Assembly (NCBI RefSeq): GCF_017873435.1
Contig: NZ_JAGGKG010000014.1
Coordinates: forward strand, 62,001-126,000
Direction of reading: 5' to 3'
DNA from: Paenibacillus turicensis
Lineage (GTDB): Bacteria; Bacillota; Bacilli; Paenibacillales; Paenibacillaceae
DNA length: 64,000 nucleotides
Below, piece after piece: positions 50,743-60,448 of the stretch (position 1 is its first letter; each line of letters starts with the position of its first letter). The translations under genes and the position numbers were made by a program. A model generated the notes under the pieces. The model ran no database searches. It had not been told where the DNA came from and was given only the letters and a program-made list of their open reading frames with translations.

Positions 50743-52233
50743 ATGGCGATTCAAGCAGATAAAGATACAATTGTAGTTGAAGCCCTTATTAACGGTCAAA
50801 ATGTAAAATCCCTTTCGCAGGTAGCTAAAGAGAATCCGACAAATCCAGCGGAAATTGTAGGTTATTTCCCTGTGACTACAAAAGAACAAGCGGTGGAAGC
50901 GATTGAAGCGGCGGCAGAGGCTTTTAAAGCATGGAAGCGGACCTCTATTGATGAACGTATTCATTTGATGCGTAAGGCGATAGAGAAAATAAAAGCAGCA
51001 GAAAATGATATTGTCCATCTGCTATCCAGAGAGCATGGTAAGCCTGTCTATGATGCACATGGTGAAATTTTTGTTTCACTAATGTGGATGGAGTTTGCTT
51101 GTAATGAAGCCAAAGCCGCGCTACAGGAAGAGATCCAAGAGCATGAGCAGGGTAAAACGATTCTTTCTCATGATCCAATTGGGGTAGTGGCAGCGATTAG
51201 TCCATGGAACTATCCAATTGCTTTATCTACGATCAAGATCGCTCCTGCCTTACTTGCTGGCAATACGATTGTGCTCAAGCCAAGTCCGTACGCGCCATTA
51301 GCGGCGGCGAAGGTAGCAGAGATTATTGCGAGTGAGTTCCCGCCTGGCGTTATTAATGTCGTACATGGTAATGCGGATGTGGGTGCTGAGCTCACTAGCA
51401 ATCCACTTGTTACTAAAATTGCCTTCACAGGTGGAACCGAAACGGCTAAGCATATTATAAAAGCTGCTTCGGACACGATAAAGGATATGACGCTTGAGCT
51501 TGGTGGCAACGATGCGGCAATTTTCTTGGAAAGCTTTGATGTTAATGATGAGCGAGCAATGCGACGGATTGTCGTTTCTAATTTCTTAACAACAGGTCAA
51601 ATTTGTATGATCGCCAAACGTGTTTATGTTCATCGTTCTATTTATGATGCATTTGTTGAAAAATATATAGAGGCAGCAAATCGCTGGGTTCGAGTGGGAG
51701 ATCCATTTGATCACAATACGACAGTAGGTCCACTTAATAACCTGAAGCAAAAAAATTATGTTCAAGGTTTGGTTGAAGATGCACAAAAACGTGGGGCTAA
51801 GGTGATCCCTCTGGGCCAAATTCTTGATCAGGAGTTATTTGAACAAGGCTATTACCTACAGCCAACACTTGTGTTAGATTGTGATTATCATGATCCAATC
51901 GTGGTGGAGGAGCAATTTGGTCCTACGGTTCCCATTTTGCCCTTTGACGATGTAGAACAAGTGATTAAGCTACACAATGAGAGCATATATGGTTTAACGA
52001 GCTCTGTGTGGGGCAAAGAAGAAGAGGCTATTGTAGTTGCACGTCAACTCGAAGCCGGAACAACCATGATTAATACTGCTGCTGTGCAGGGGCTTGATGT
52101 CCGGTTCCCATTTGGTGGATTTAAGCAATCTGGGATTGGTCGTGAATACGGCGTGGAGGGCATTCGCACATATACAGAAAGTCATGTTATCAACGTTCCG
52201 AAGATGCTGGATCTTCCTTATATACCGGAATAA
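50743..52233 (+). CDS. NAD(P)-dependent aldehyde dehydrogenase
   Basis: 496 residues with a full ALDH fold: ISPWNYP, KPSPYAP, FTGGTETAKHI (cofactor loop), LELGGNDAAIFL (catalytic Glu) and TTGQICMIAKR (catalytic Cys, in GQICMIA rather than GQxC-T). The EEQFGPTVPILPF and GIGREYG segments suggest the succinate-semialdehyde/benzaldehyde group. CGGAGGG precedes the ATG. Monocistronic. Confidence 0.93.
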   Translation: MAIQADKDTIVVEALINGQNVKSLSQVAKENPTNPAEIVGYFPVTTKEQAVEAIEAAAEAFKAWKRTSIDERIHLMRKAIEKIKAAENDIVHLLSREHGKPVYDAHGEIFVSLMWMEFACNEAKAALQEEIQEHEQGKTILSHDPIGVVAAISPWNYPIALSTIKIAPALLAGNTIVLKPSPYAPLAAAKVAEIIASEFPPGVINVVHGNADVGAELTSNPLVTKIAFTGGTETAKHIIKAASDTIKDMTLELGGNDAAIFLESFDVNDERAMRRIVVSNFLTTGQICMIAKRVYVHRSIYDAFVEKYIEAANRWVRVGDPFDHNTTVGPLNNLKQKNYVQGLVEDAQKRGAKVIPLGQILDQELFEQGYYLQPTLVLDCDYHDPIVVEEQFGPTVPILPFDDVEQVIKLHNESIYGLTSSVWGKEEEAIVVARQLEAGTTMINTAAVQGLDVRFPFGGFKQSGIGREYGVEGIRTYTESHVINVPKMLDLPYIPE

Positions 52234-52381
52234 ATCTTATAGAATTAGCCTCATATGATTTGTAGGGCTTTTTGGAAATAGATTGTATTTATTTATGCTT
52301 GATGCTAATCTAAATCATAGAGATGCAAACAAAGGAGCATATACCTTATCATGTGGATTACTCTATAGTGATTAATTATAT

Positions 52382-52436
52382 AAAGTATGCCTGTAAATAG
52401 TGAAACACACTATTTTATTAGGCATGCTTTTCTTTA
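52382..52436 (+). terminator. intrinsic terminator after the aldehyde dehydrogenase
   Basis: AAAGTATGCCT pairs with AGGCATGCTTT; the inner AATAGTG/CACTATT extends the hairpin. TTTCTTT follows. Confidence 0.75.
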
Positions 52437-52480
52437 ATCTTACAGGGTATGCAGAGCAAGGTGTATCATAAACCTATGCT

Positions 52481-52511
52481 GCGGATGCCTGAGGGTATCC
52501 GCTTATTTTTT
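52481..52511 (+). terminator. second terminator-like hairpin
   Basis: GCGGAT (52481-52486) and ATCCGC (52497-52502) form a 6-bp stem followed by a T-rich run to 52511. Confidence 0.55.
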
Positions 52512-52602
52512 GCGTGGGAGACCGCATCTCTATTGATTATTGCCTGTTTTCCTTTAATACCTATTGGACGTTAATAGTTATCGATAAAAGAGGAGTGTTA
52601 GT

Positions 52603-53142
52603 ATGGAAAAGGGTAAGATCGTATTTTTAAATGGTGTAACGAGCGCTGGCAAAACATCTATTGTAGATGCGATTCAATTGAGATCTGAGCAGTTTTTTTA
52701 TGTTGTTGCCAATGATCTGTTTGAAAATACAATTGGTGATCACTATCTTCGTGAAAATTATTGGAAATACTTAAGTGAGGCCATCATTATGATGTATCAT
52801 ACAGCGAAACTATTTTCTGATCATGGGAAAAATGTACTTATCGATGGCATCTTAGTAGAAAGACCTGAGTTAGCGCCCCATTATGAAAAGGTTAAGGACA
52901 TATTTGCTGGTTATCCTCTTTATATGGTTGAGGTGTATTGTCCTTTGGATATTTGTCGCCAAAGAAATATTGAACGCGGAGATCGAAGCGAAGATCAATC
53001 TGAGGGGCAACATAAAATCATGGCGAAGGATATACAGTATAACTGCACGGTCAACACTCACTTGAATTCTTCAGAACAATGTGCGGATTTAATCTTAGAG
53101 AGTTTGTTTGGTAGCTCTCAGAATTCATCTATATCGATGTAG
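52603..53142 (+). CDS. chloramphenicol-phosphotransferase-like kinase
   Basis: 179 residues with a P-loop near the N-terminus (KIVFLNGVTSAGKTSIV), VANDLFENT, NVLIDGILVERPEL and YMVEVYCPLDICRQRNIERGDR. This matches the Streptomyces CPT family, which inactivates chloramphenicol by phosphorylation, although many family members have unknown substrates. AGAGGAG precedes the ATG. Isolated gene next to greA. Confidence 0.82.
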   Translation: MEKGKIVFLNGVTSAGKTSIVDAIQLRSEQFFYVVANDLFENTIGDHYLRENYWKYLSEAIIMMYHTAKLFSDHGKNVLIDGILVERPELAPHYEKVKDIFAGYPLYMVEVYCPLDICRQRNIERGDRSEDQSEGQHKIMAKDIQYNCTVNTHLNSSEQCADLILESLFGSSQNSSISM

Positions 53143-53232
53143 CTTTGATCGGTAATTATTAAATAAGTCGATTATTGACCCAAAAAAGGGTACACTTTAT
53201 ATAGAAGTAATTTCAGTGAGGTGAGCAAAGGC

Positions 53233-53709
53233 ATGGCAGAAGAAGTAGTACTAACGCAAGAAGGTTTTGACAAGTTACAGGCAGAGCTCGACGACCTCAA
53301 ATACGTGAAACGCAAGGAGCTGGCTGCGCGCATTAAGCTATCGATCAGCTACGGTGATTTGAAGGAAAATAGCGAATACCATTCGGCTAAGGATGATCAG
53401 GCTTTTATGGAGACGCGTATTCTCATTTTGGAGAAGATGCTGAACAATGCCCGAATTGCAGATGCGGCGCATACGGATTCAAGTGTGATTCAGGTTGGCT
53501 CCAATGTTGTACTAAAGGATATTGAATTTGGTGACACACTGGATTATCAAGTGGTTGGACCTGCGGAAGCGGATGTGGCCAATGGCAAAATCTCTTACGA
53601 AAGCCCACTTGGTAAAGTCCTAATGGGTAAAGCGGTCGGGGATAAGATTAATGTAGATGCACCTATGGGCATCATTCGTTATGAACTATTGGAGATTAAG
53701 GGTCTGTAA
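53233..53709 (+). CDS. greA: transcription elongation factor GreA
   Basis: About 158 residues: coiled-coil N-terminus (VLTQEGFDKLQAELDDLKYVKRKELAARIKLSISYGDLKENSEYHSAKDDQAFMETRI in several parts, with the acidic DLKENSEY tip) and a C-terminal FKBP-like domain (SPLGKVLMGKAVGDKI). GreA rescues backtracked RNA polymerase. The ATG at 53233 has GGTGAG 8 bases upstream; the GTG at 53221 overlaps that site. Confidence 0.95.
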   Translation: MAEEVVLTQEGFDKLQAELDDLKYVKRKELAARIKLSISYGDLKENSEYHSAKDDQAFMETRILILEKMLNNARIADAAHTDSSVIQVGSNVVLKDIEFGDTLDYQVVGPAEADVANGKISYESPLGKVLMGKAVGDKINVDAPMGIIRYELLEIKGL

Positions 53710-53740
53710 GAAGGCGATAAAAGTTTCGGTTTCATTGTAA

Positions 53741-53785
53741 AAAAGGCGGTGCGTGTGCCTGATTGGCGACGCCACCGTCTTTTTG
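53741..53785 (+). terminator. intrinsic terminator after greA
   Basis: AGGCGGTG pairs with CACCGTCTT, with inner GCC/GGC pairing, followed by T-rich sequence. Confidence 0.8.
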
Positions 53786-53914
53786 TAGTAACTGCTACCA
53801 ATAGATTGAACTTCGTGGTGAACAGTGTTACTCTAAAAAACGATATACCTCGAGTTTATGCTTCACTTTTTATGTAATAATCGTCACCATTTTAGTTAGA
53901 AAGAAAGGTACACC

Positions 53915-55654
53915 ATGATAAAAGTTAGTAATTTATCCTTCTCATTTCCGCAAAAAGAACTGTATAACCATATTTCATTTACGCTTGAAGAGGCACAGCA
54001 TTGCGCTTTTATAGGAACAAGTGGGAGTGGCAAAAGTACGCTGATCGAGATGCTAATCGATCCTGAAAGACATTTGTTTGATGGTAAATTAGAGATCGAT
54101 CCCAATTGCCGAATTGGGTATGTGAGTCAGTTTTCTCAAGTAGATAAAACAAAAGAAGTCACTGTTTATGAATATATGAGGGAAGATTTTATTAAGATAC
54201 AAAATGAAATTACATCCATTTGTACCGAAATGGAAACCTCATCAGATATGGATGCATTACTAGAAAAATATCAGTCCGCTTTAGATGCATTGGATGTAAT
54301 GGGTGGCGATGATTTTGAAAGCAATATTAATAAGCAACTAAATCTAGCCAATCTGATGAAGCTAAAGGATCTTAGCGTATCTGACCTGAGTGGCGGAGAA
54401 TTTAAGCTGATCCAAGTCATAAAGGAAATGCTAACTAATCCAGACTTAATCATTATGGACGAGCCTGATGTATTTTTAGATTTTGAAAACCTTAATGCGC
54501 TTAAAAAGCTTATTAATTCCCATAAGGGCATGTTACTCGTGGTTACACATAACCGATATTTATTGAATCATTGCTTTAATAAAATTTTGCATCTTGAAAA
54601 TACAGAACTCCAAGAGTTTGATGGGCGCTATATCGACTATAACTTCTCATTACTCCAGTCCAAAATTGATTTACAAGAGTTATCAGTCGCTGACGCTGAG
54701 GAAATTAAGAGAAATGAGAACCTCGTCGATAATCTTAGAGCCATCGCAAGTAATGATGCAGACGCAGCTAGAGGCAGAGCGTTAAAGGCTAGGGTTAAGT
54801 TTACAGAAAGATTGGAAGCACGGAGAATTAAGGCGCCCTTTGTGGAGATTAAACAGCCGAATATAAACTTTAGTATGGATAATAAAATCGAAGATGCAGT
54901 GGTTATAAAGGTTAACAATTATTGTGTTGCTTTTGATGAATTGCTTTTAGATAATGTGAGCTTTGAGATAAAATCAACAGATAAAGTAGCGATTATTGGT
55001 CCAAATGGAACTGGAAAAACGACGTTACTACGAGAAATCTTTAAAAATAATGATGCTTCGATTGAAATCAATACGGATGCCAAAGTAGCTTATTTATCTC
55101 AGGTTCAAGGTGAAATGCTAAACGGCTCGAATACCATATTAGAAGAATTTATCGATGCAGGGTTCGAAACTTATGATGAAGCTAGAACGTATCTTTCAAG
55201 CTATGGCTTTGAAGGTGAGATTGTGGATCAAAGAATTGAGTCATTATCGGGTGGAGAAAAAAACCTACTTCAATTAGCTAAAATTTCGGCTACACAAGCT
55301 AACGTATTGCTGCTCGATGAGCCAACAAGCCATTTAGACACCTATTCACAAATTGCACTAGAGAGAGCGATTGAAGAGTATAAAGGCGCAATTCTCATGA
55401 TTTCGCATGATTTCTATTCTGTTGTCAATGGGATGGATTATGTTTTAATCATTGAAGACAAAACGATGACAAAAATGAGTATGCAGGCATTTAGAGAGAT
55501 GATTTATGCTAGCCATTTTGATCAACATTATTTAGAAATAGAACAAAAGAAAAAAGCAGTGGAAATGAAAATAGAATTGGCGTTAAAGGACACTAATTTT
55601 GAACTTGCAAAAGTATGGGTGGATGAGCTAGAAGGGCTAATTAAGTTGCTTTAG
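53915..55654 (+). CDS. ABC-F family ATPase (possible ribosome protection)
   Basis: 579 residues with two nucleotide-binding domains. Domain 1: Walker A GTSGSGKST, signature LSGGEFKL, Walker B LIIMDEPDVFLD in place of the usual DEPTNHLD. Domain 2: GPNGTGKTT, LSGGEKNLLQ, LLLDEPTSHLD. The linker (about 235-320) is helical, with RGRALKARVKFTERLEARR. No membrane segments. ABC-F proteins act on the ribosome; some give resistance to macrolides, lincosamides or pleuromutilins. Which group this belongs to cannot be told by eye. Confidence 0.85.
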   Translation: MIKVSNLSFSFPQKELYNHISFTLEEAQHCAFIGTSGSGKSTLIEMLIDPERHLFDGKLEIDPNCRIGYVSQFSQVDKTKEVTVYEYMREDFIKIQNEITSICTEMETSSDMDALLEKYQSALDALDVMGGDDFESNINKQLNLANLMKLKDLSVSDLSGGEFKLIQVIKEMLTNPDLIIMDEPDVFLDFENLNALKKLINSHKGMLLVVTHNRYLLNHCFNKILHLENTELQEFDGRYIDYNFSLLQSKIDLQELSVADAEEIKRNENLVDNLRAIASNDADAARGRALKARVKFTERLEARRIKAPFVEIKQPNINFSMDNKIEDAVVIKVNNYCVAFDELLLDNVSFEIKSTDKVAIIGPNGTGKTTLLREIFKNNDASIEINTDAKVAYLSQVQGEMLNGSNTILEEFIDAGFETYDEARTYLSSYGFEGEIVDQRIESLSGGEKNLLQLAKISATQANVLLLDEPTSHLDTYSQIALERAIEEYKGAILMISHDFYSVVNGMDYVLIIEDKTMTKMSMQAFREMIYASHFDQHYLEIEQKKKAVEMKIELALKDTNFELAKVWVDELEGLIKLL

Positions 55655-55701
55655 ATTGGGATGGCCATGATGTTATTGAATGGAATCAAGCGATGATTAA
55701 A

Positions 55702-55734
55702 AGAAGAACTCTAGTAAAATCTAAGAGTTCTTCT
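55702..55734. terminator. bidirectional terminator, ABC-F / secreted protein
   Basis: AGAAGAACTCT (55702-55712) and AGAGTTCTTCT (55724-55734) form a perfect 11-bp stem between convergent genes, with A- and T-rich flanks. Confidence 0.8.
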
Positions 55735-55740
55735 GTCTTA

Positions 55741-57099
55741 TTATTTATAATCAGCCAAGCCAAGGTAGTGAAGTGATAATACGTACTCATAACCATGTGA
55801 CGCTACTAAAGCGATGTTGTTTATAATTGTTTCCTTATTATTTACACTTAGATTAGCGAAGGCGACTTTAGCTTCATGGAAGCTTTCCAATCGGGTTTTT
55901 CCATTTTGAAGAGCCTCATAATATTTAAAAGCGAAATAATATGCACTGTTGCGCTCTTCCATAAGTTTTTTGTTCAAAGCAACAAGCTTGTATTCGTTGT
56001 CTCCAGACTTTCCCTCTGATTTTGGAACGTCAGTCCAAGCATAATTCTCAGCGTTGCCATTCGTGCCAAGCATTACGGATGCTATGGGATTGATCAACTT
56101 TCCATTTGTAAGCCCATCGTGTAGGAAGCCTTTTCCCTTTAGAGTATCTTTACCTGGGGCCATGTTCCAGAAGAAGCTTGTGAAGTAATTTGCATTCAAG
56201 CTTATCATACTTTTACGATCAAGGAACGGTACCTTATTTTGAGTAGCTTTCTCGCTATCCCCATCACTTCCGACCACAAGATCCATCACTCCAGCTTTAT
56301 TTTCACTGGTAAGCTTTTCTGCTAGGTCTTTATAATAGATACGTAGATCGGTATTTCTGAAGAGATTAAATTCTGGCTCATCCTTTAGTCGCTTCAGGAA
56401 TAATGCAATATCATTAATGCCAGCTCCATTTTCGTGAAACATGGTTGGAACAGAAAGAACAACAGTGGGTATTGATTTCCCCTTAGCTTGCTGGAGATAC
56501 TTTTCGTACTTAGAGATATAGCCAGAAATTTCCCCTTTAGTTAGCGGTAGACGTGAGACTGGCCATTCAGGAACAATATTGATTGGACGCCCTTCCTGGA
56601 TGATGCCATAGACAGAAACATCCTTTAGGTACTTACTGTCGTTCTTGAAGCTAGAGTAGAAGAAATCGGTTGAGAATTTCTCATTTTTATTGATTGCAAC
56701 GCCATCCCATCTTTCGTTACCTACGATCATTTTCATTTTCTGAGTGTAGGTGAAGGCCGGAACGTCATTGACTATACCAAAAATTTGAACTCCGTCAACG
56801 TTGCCCCCTATTTTTTTCTGTTTCGCTTTAAGAGCATCGTATAATTCAGTAGCTGTTTTGTAATTTGCGGCATCTAATAATACATTGTTCGTTTGTGTAA
56901 ATTTATTGGTATACAGCTTAATTGCTTTCATATCTTGGCTTGTTACCTTTTTGCTGTTGTAAATGAAGTAGTAGACAGGACGACTGTCAGTGGTTGCCTT
57001 GATTTCTGAATTTGCACTGCTTGCTGCGAATAAGTTGCCTAAGGGAAGCAGAGTAGCTAGAAAAATACATAATGTTGAAATATAGAAAAACCGTTTCAC
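55741..57099 (-). CDS. secreted protein of unknown function, possible C25-like fold
   Basis: 452 residues. A signal peptide (KRFFYISTLCIFLATLLPLGNLFAA) is evident. The mature part has DGVQIFGIVNDVPAF and PEWPVSRLPLTKGEISGYISKYEKYL, which recall the IGRLP-type segment of gingipain-like C25 peptidases; SVPTMFHENGAG and VMDLVVGSDGDS lie where active-site loops would be, but a clear His-Cys pair is not seen (no Cys in the mature chain). So peptidase activity is not supported. GTG start after AGGAGG. Function unknown. Confidence 0.6.
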   Translation of the reverse strand: MKRFFYISTLCIFLATLLPLGNLFAASSANSEIKATTDSRPVYYFIYNSKKVTSQDMKAIKLYTNKFTQTNNVLLDAANYKTATELYDALKAKQKKIGGNVDGVQIFGIVNDVPAFTYTQKMKMIVGNERWDGVAINKNEKFSTDFFYSSFKNDSKYLKDVSVYGIIQEGRPINIVPEWPVSRLPLTKGEISGYISKYEKYLQQAKGKSIPTVVLSVPTMFHENGAGINDIALFLKRLKDEPEFNLFRNTDLRIYYKDLAEKLTSENKAGVMDLVVGSDGDSEKATQNKVPFLDRKSMISLNANYFTSFFWNMAPGKDTLKGKGFLHDGLTNGKLINPIASVMLGTNGNAENYAWTDVPKSEGKSGDNEYKLVALNKKLMEERNSAYYFAFKYYEALQNGKTRLESFHEAKVAFANLSVNNKETIINNIALVASHGYEYVLSLHYLGLADYK

Positions 57100-57232
57100 T
57101 CAAGTTTACCTCCTAATTTATATTAACTAGCTTATTCTTTCATAGCTCTTTATTTCCGTCAATTGGTAACCCGAAATAAAATGATTTGTTATAATCTAGC
57201 TAAGTTTAGTTTCATATAAAGGAGGAATACCG

Positions 57233-57640
57233 TTGAAAATTGACTTTGCAACCGACTCAGACTACGAATACATACGAAACCAAGATCGGCATCTTTCTGA
57301 AAGCTTAATCCTGTCTAAAATTAAGGGAAATGAGATCTATATTGTTCGAGATGAAGAGGATCATAATATTGGATGGATGAGGTACGGATACTTTTGGGAT
57401 AACACCCCATTCATGAATTTGATTTGGCTTGATGAGCCTTACCGGAGTAAGGGGATCGGCAAGCAAGTTGTCCTTTTTTGGGAAGAACAAATGAAAGAAA
57501 AAGGCTTTAATTTAATGATGACATCGACTCAGGCTGATGAGGGGTCTCAACATTTTTATCGCAAGCTAGGTTATAAGGATGCAGGGTGTTTAATACTTGA
57601 TACGCAGCCACAGGAAATATTTTTTACAAAACAGCTGTGA
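57233..57640 (+). CDS. GNAT-family N-acetyltransferase
   Basis: 135 residues; the acetyl-CoA binding segment is FMNLIWLDEPYRSKGIGKQVVLFWEEQMKEKG, with motif B STQADEGSQHFYRKLGYKDAG. Substrate unknown. The TTG start lies 7 bases after AAAGGAGG. Precedes the iron-regulatory AraC gene after 58 bases and could be co-transcribed with it. Confidence 0.9.
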   Translation: MKIDFATDSDYEYIRNQDRHLSESLILSKIKGNEIYIVRDEEDHNIGWMRYGYFWDNTPFMNLIWLDEPYRSKGIGKQVVLFWEEQMKEKGFNLMMTSTQADEGSQHFYRKLGYKDAGCLILDTQPQEIFFTKQL

Positions 57641-57698
57641 ATGTATGCCCAACAAAATGTTCAGAAAATAGTATTAATAACTTTAAAGGAGTACATTC

Positions 57699-59363
57699 AT
57701 GCTTGACTCTAATCCCCATTGGCTTGCCCATTGTTTAGAAATCAAAGAGTTGGAAATTACGTTAGCTAAGCAATCTACGATGCACTTAAATCAAGCTTCT
57801 CTCATTCTAGTGACTGATGGGCAATGCACATTATCTATAAACGGGCATGAGGAGCACATTATATTTGGTCAATTAATTGCGCTAGAAAGTGGCTCTGTTA
57901 TTCAATTTTCCAAACCAACGCATCTGGACTTTTCTGCTTATCTAATCAGCTTCAATATATACAACATATATGATACAAACTTAAAAATAGCTGGCGATTG
58001 GAGTGTAAATACGGCAACTGGTTATCACATTCGAAGCGTGTCTGATACGGTTGTAGCACATATTCGATCATCATTTAACGAAGCAGTAGCACCTCTAAAT
58101 GTAACGATAAAGCAGTTTATTTTATATAGTTTATTAAAACAATTACAACAAGAGATACCACAACAGCAGACAGATGAAGCTACACTTGAGCAGAGAATGG
58201 AACGTACTGATACTTATATAAAGCAAAATTATAATGCAATGATGACAAGAGATGAGCTAGCTGCGATTGCTGGATATAGTCCATCATATTACTCTAGGAA
58301 ATTTACCGAGTTATATCGTAAAACGCCAATCCAGTATTTAATTACTTATCGTATTTTGCGTGCTCAGGAAAGATTACTACTTTCAGATGACTTGTCTAAA
58401 AATGTGGCGAAGAGGGTGGGTTTCGAGGATGCCCAATATTTCAGTCGTCAGTTTAAAGAGGTTGTGGGTGTTTCGCCAAAACATTTTAAAAAATCGATTG
58501 CAGCAGGTCGGATTTGCTTTCTTTCGCCTGCACATGCAGAAATTGCAATTGCGTTAGGTGTAATTCCGGATTGTGTTATCGTCACAAGCTCCTTAACTCC
58601 AAGTTATCAAAGAGAGCTTTTCCATAAAAACGGTGTGAAAATGCTAGAAATGCCTCAATATGTCATTCAGCAAGACATCATTGTACAGCAACAGCCTGAT
58701 CTAATTATCGGATCACATTTAACGGAAGAGACGAAGCAACACTTTCAAACCCTTGCACCTATTATTACGAGATTACCAGATGAGCTAAATGAGCTTATTC
58801 CTTATTTTGGTCAATTGTTTAATAGACAAAGCCAAGCTAAACATTTGATGAAGGAGCTGGCTACAGAGGTTAAAGCTTTAAGGGATAAAATTCATAAACA
58901 GATTAATATCAACAATAACACTTATAACAGTACAAAGAACGTTATAAATCAGACAACCGTTCTTCACCTTCGCGTAGAAGAGTTAGGGTATCGTTATGTA
59001 GGGGAAGCCTCTACCGACTCGGCAATCCTTTTGTACAAGGAGCTTGGCTTAAACATGCCCCATAGCTTTACCTCACATGAGAATAGCTTTAACGTATGCT
59101 CCTTACAGCAATTAGAGGATGCCAATCCGACTTACTTATTTATTGAAAAACGTATTATGGATTATTACAGTGCAGACCACAGCTTGTCTAGGCTACAACA
59201 AAGTGAGCAATGGAGTAATCTGGATGCAGTCAAAGATCAACGAGTATTTTATGTGGATACAGGCTTATGGATTAATAATTGCAGTGTGTTTGGTAAAAGG
59301 GAAGTGATGAAGCAGATTGAAGAGGCTATTTTGGGTAGTGAATCATTATCAATGACACAATAA
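57699..59363 (+). CDS. AraC regulator fused to a siderophore-binding domain (Btr-like)
   Basis: 554 residues in three parts: an N-terminal cupin-like domain (about 1-150), AraC helix-turn-helix pair (about 170-268; MMTRDELAAIAGYSPSYYSRKFTELY, DAQYFSRQFKEVVGVSPKHFKK) and a C-terminal FecB-type binding domain (about 275-545). The last part resembles the lipoprotein encoded next (LRVEELGYRYVGEAS; FIEKRIMDYYS). In B. subtilis Btr binds siderophore and activates uptake genes; the same role is likely here for the gene at 59462. AAAGGAG precedes the ATG. Confidence 0.9.
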   Translation: MLDSNPHWLAHCLEIKELEITLAKQSTMHLNQASLILVTDGQCTLSINGHEEHIIFGQLIALESGSVIQFSKPTHLDFSAYLISFNIYNIYDTNLKIAGDWSVNTATGYHIRSVSDTVVAHIRSSFNEAVAPLNVTIKQFILYSLLKQLQQEIPQQQTDEATLEQRMERTDTYIKQNYNAMMTRDELAAIAGYSPSYYSRKFTELYRKTPIQYLITYRILRAQERLLLSDDLSKNVAKRVGFEDAQYFSRQFKEVVGVSPKHFKKSIAAGRICFLSPAHAEIAIALGVIPDCVIVTSSLTPSYQRELFHKNGVKMLEMPQYVIQQDIIVQQQPDLIIGSHLTEETKQHFQTLAPIITRLPDELNELIPYFGQLFNRQSQAKHLMKELATEVKALRDKIHKQININNNTYNSTKNVINQTTVLHLRVEELGYRYVGEASTDSAILLYKELGLNMPHSFTSHENSFNVCSLQQLEDANPTYLFIEKRIMDYYSADHSLSRLQQSEQWSNLDAVKDQRVFYVDTGLWINNCSVFGKREVMKQIEEAILGSESLSMTQ

Positions 59364-59425
59364 TCCACTTTTTAGGACACTTTCAGCTATAGTAGGTTTT
59401 CTCATTATTCATTATAATTTGATAG

Positions 59426-59440
59426 TGATAATCATTATCA
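59426..59440. promoter_or_regulatory. Fur box before the siderophore-binding lipoprotein
   Basis: TGATAATCATTATCA is a perfect 7-1-7 Fur palindrome, 21 bases upstream of the gene start at 59462. A TATAAT-like box at 59413-59418 lies just before it, so bound Fur would cover the transcription start. Confidence 0.88.
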
Positions 59441-59461
59441 TAGAAAAGAGGGTTATATTTA

Positions 59462-60448
59462 ATGAAAAAAATGAGAAAATCGATGTTGTATATAGTTTCA
59501 ATGCTGTTAGTTTTGGCTTTAGCTGCTTGTTCTACCTCAAATCAAGGAAATGCAGGGGGCGCACAGGACGAGTCAAATAAAAGTGAGCCTACCACACGTG
59601 TTGTGAAGGATGCCTATGGTGATGTGACCATTCCTACCCATCCTAAAAATATGCTGGTCCTTAATTCTAATTATGCTGAGAACCTCATCGAGATTGGCGT
59701 AATTCCTAATATGGTAACCCTTGTGAAGGAAATCGAACCAGAGTATCGTCCTAAATTGTTTGATGAAAATAAGGTTAAGATGATTCCCGTACAGCAATAT
59801 GAGGAAAATATTGAAATTATACTTGAGGCGGCACCTGATTTAATTATTGCGGATAATGGAGCGATAGATGCTAAACGATATGAGGCATTAAGTAAAGTTG
59901 CGCCTACGGTTGCGGTGGATGCTGGTGGTGCAATCGATGATTTTGTTCCTGTACTTGGCAAGCTATTTAATAAAGAGAAGGAAGCTGACGTGGCTCTCCA
60001 GAAGTTTAGAGCTAAAATACAAGAAACGAAGGACAAGCTACACAATGCAATTGGCGATGAAAAGATTCTCGTGCTGCGAGTAGAGCAAAACCAATATCGT
60101 GTATTAGGTACGGAAAAGGGAAGTCCCGGTAGTGATATTTTGTACCATCAGCTTGGCTTAAACATACCCACGAAGTTAAAGGATAATCAGGATTGGTTTA
60201 CACCTATTTCTTTAGAGGTTTTACCTGAGCTTGATGCGGATCATATTTTTGTTGAAAAACGCCAAATGCAAAATTATAGCAGTGAGCAATCGATGAAGGA
60301 TTTAGAAAATTATCCACTTTGGAAAACGATGGCTGCGGTGAAAAAGGGCAACGTTTATCCATTAAAAACGGCTGATTTTGTTGTTGGTGAAGGGTTAATA
60401 GGTACTCCATTATTCCTCGATTATTTAGTAGAAAAGTTGGTGCGCTAA
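59462..60448 (+). CDS. iron-siderophore ABC transporter substrate-binding lipoprotein
   Basis: 328 residues. Lipoprotein signal with LALAACSTS (lipid-modified Cys22 or so). Fold: VVKDAYGDVTIPTHPKNMLVL, NIEIILEAAPDLIIADN and AAVKKGNVYPLKTAD. It binds ferric siderophore outside the membrane. Fur box directly upstream. The stop is followed without a gap by the ferredoxin-NADP reductase gene. No permease gene nearby. Confidence 0.92.
   Translation: MKKMRKSMLYIVSMLLVLALAACSTSNQGNAGGAQDESNKSEPTTRVVKDAYGDVTIPTHPKNMLVLNSNYAENLIEIGVIPNMVTLVKEIEPEYRPKLFDENKVKMIPVQQYEENIEIILEAAPDLIIADNGAIDAKRYEALSKVAPTVAVDAGGAIDDFVPVLGKLFNKEKEADVALQKFRAKIQETKDKLHNAIGDEKILVLRVEQNQYRVLGTEKGSPGSDILYHQLGLNIPTKLKDNQDWFTPISLEVLPELDADHIFVEKRQMQNYSSEQSMKDLENYPLWKTMAAVKKGNVYPLKTADFVVGEGLIGTPLFLDYLVEKLVR

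Larger units (their letters stand above)
52234..52602. other. intergenic stretch with two consecutive terminators
   Basis: It holds two intrinsic terminators (52382-52436 and 52481-52511) and no gene between them. The second may end a short untranslated RNA starting near 52440, or be a relic. Confidence 0.4.

Noticed and set aside
52452-52475. GTATCATAA near 52461, resembling the att-like core
   Set aside because: Only nine bases match and the GAACC part is missing; likely chance.
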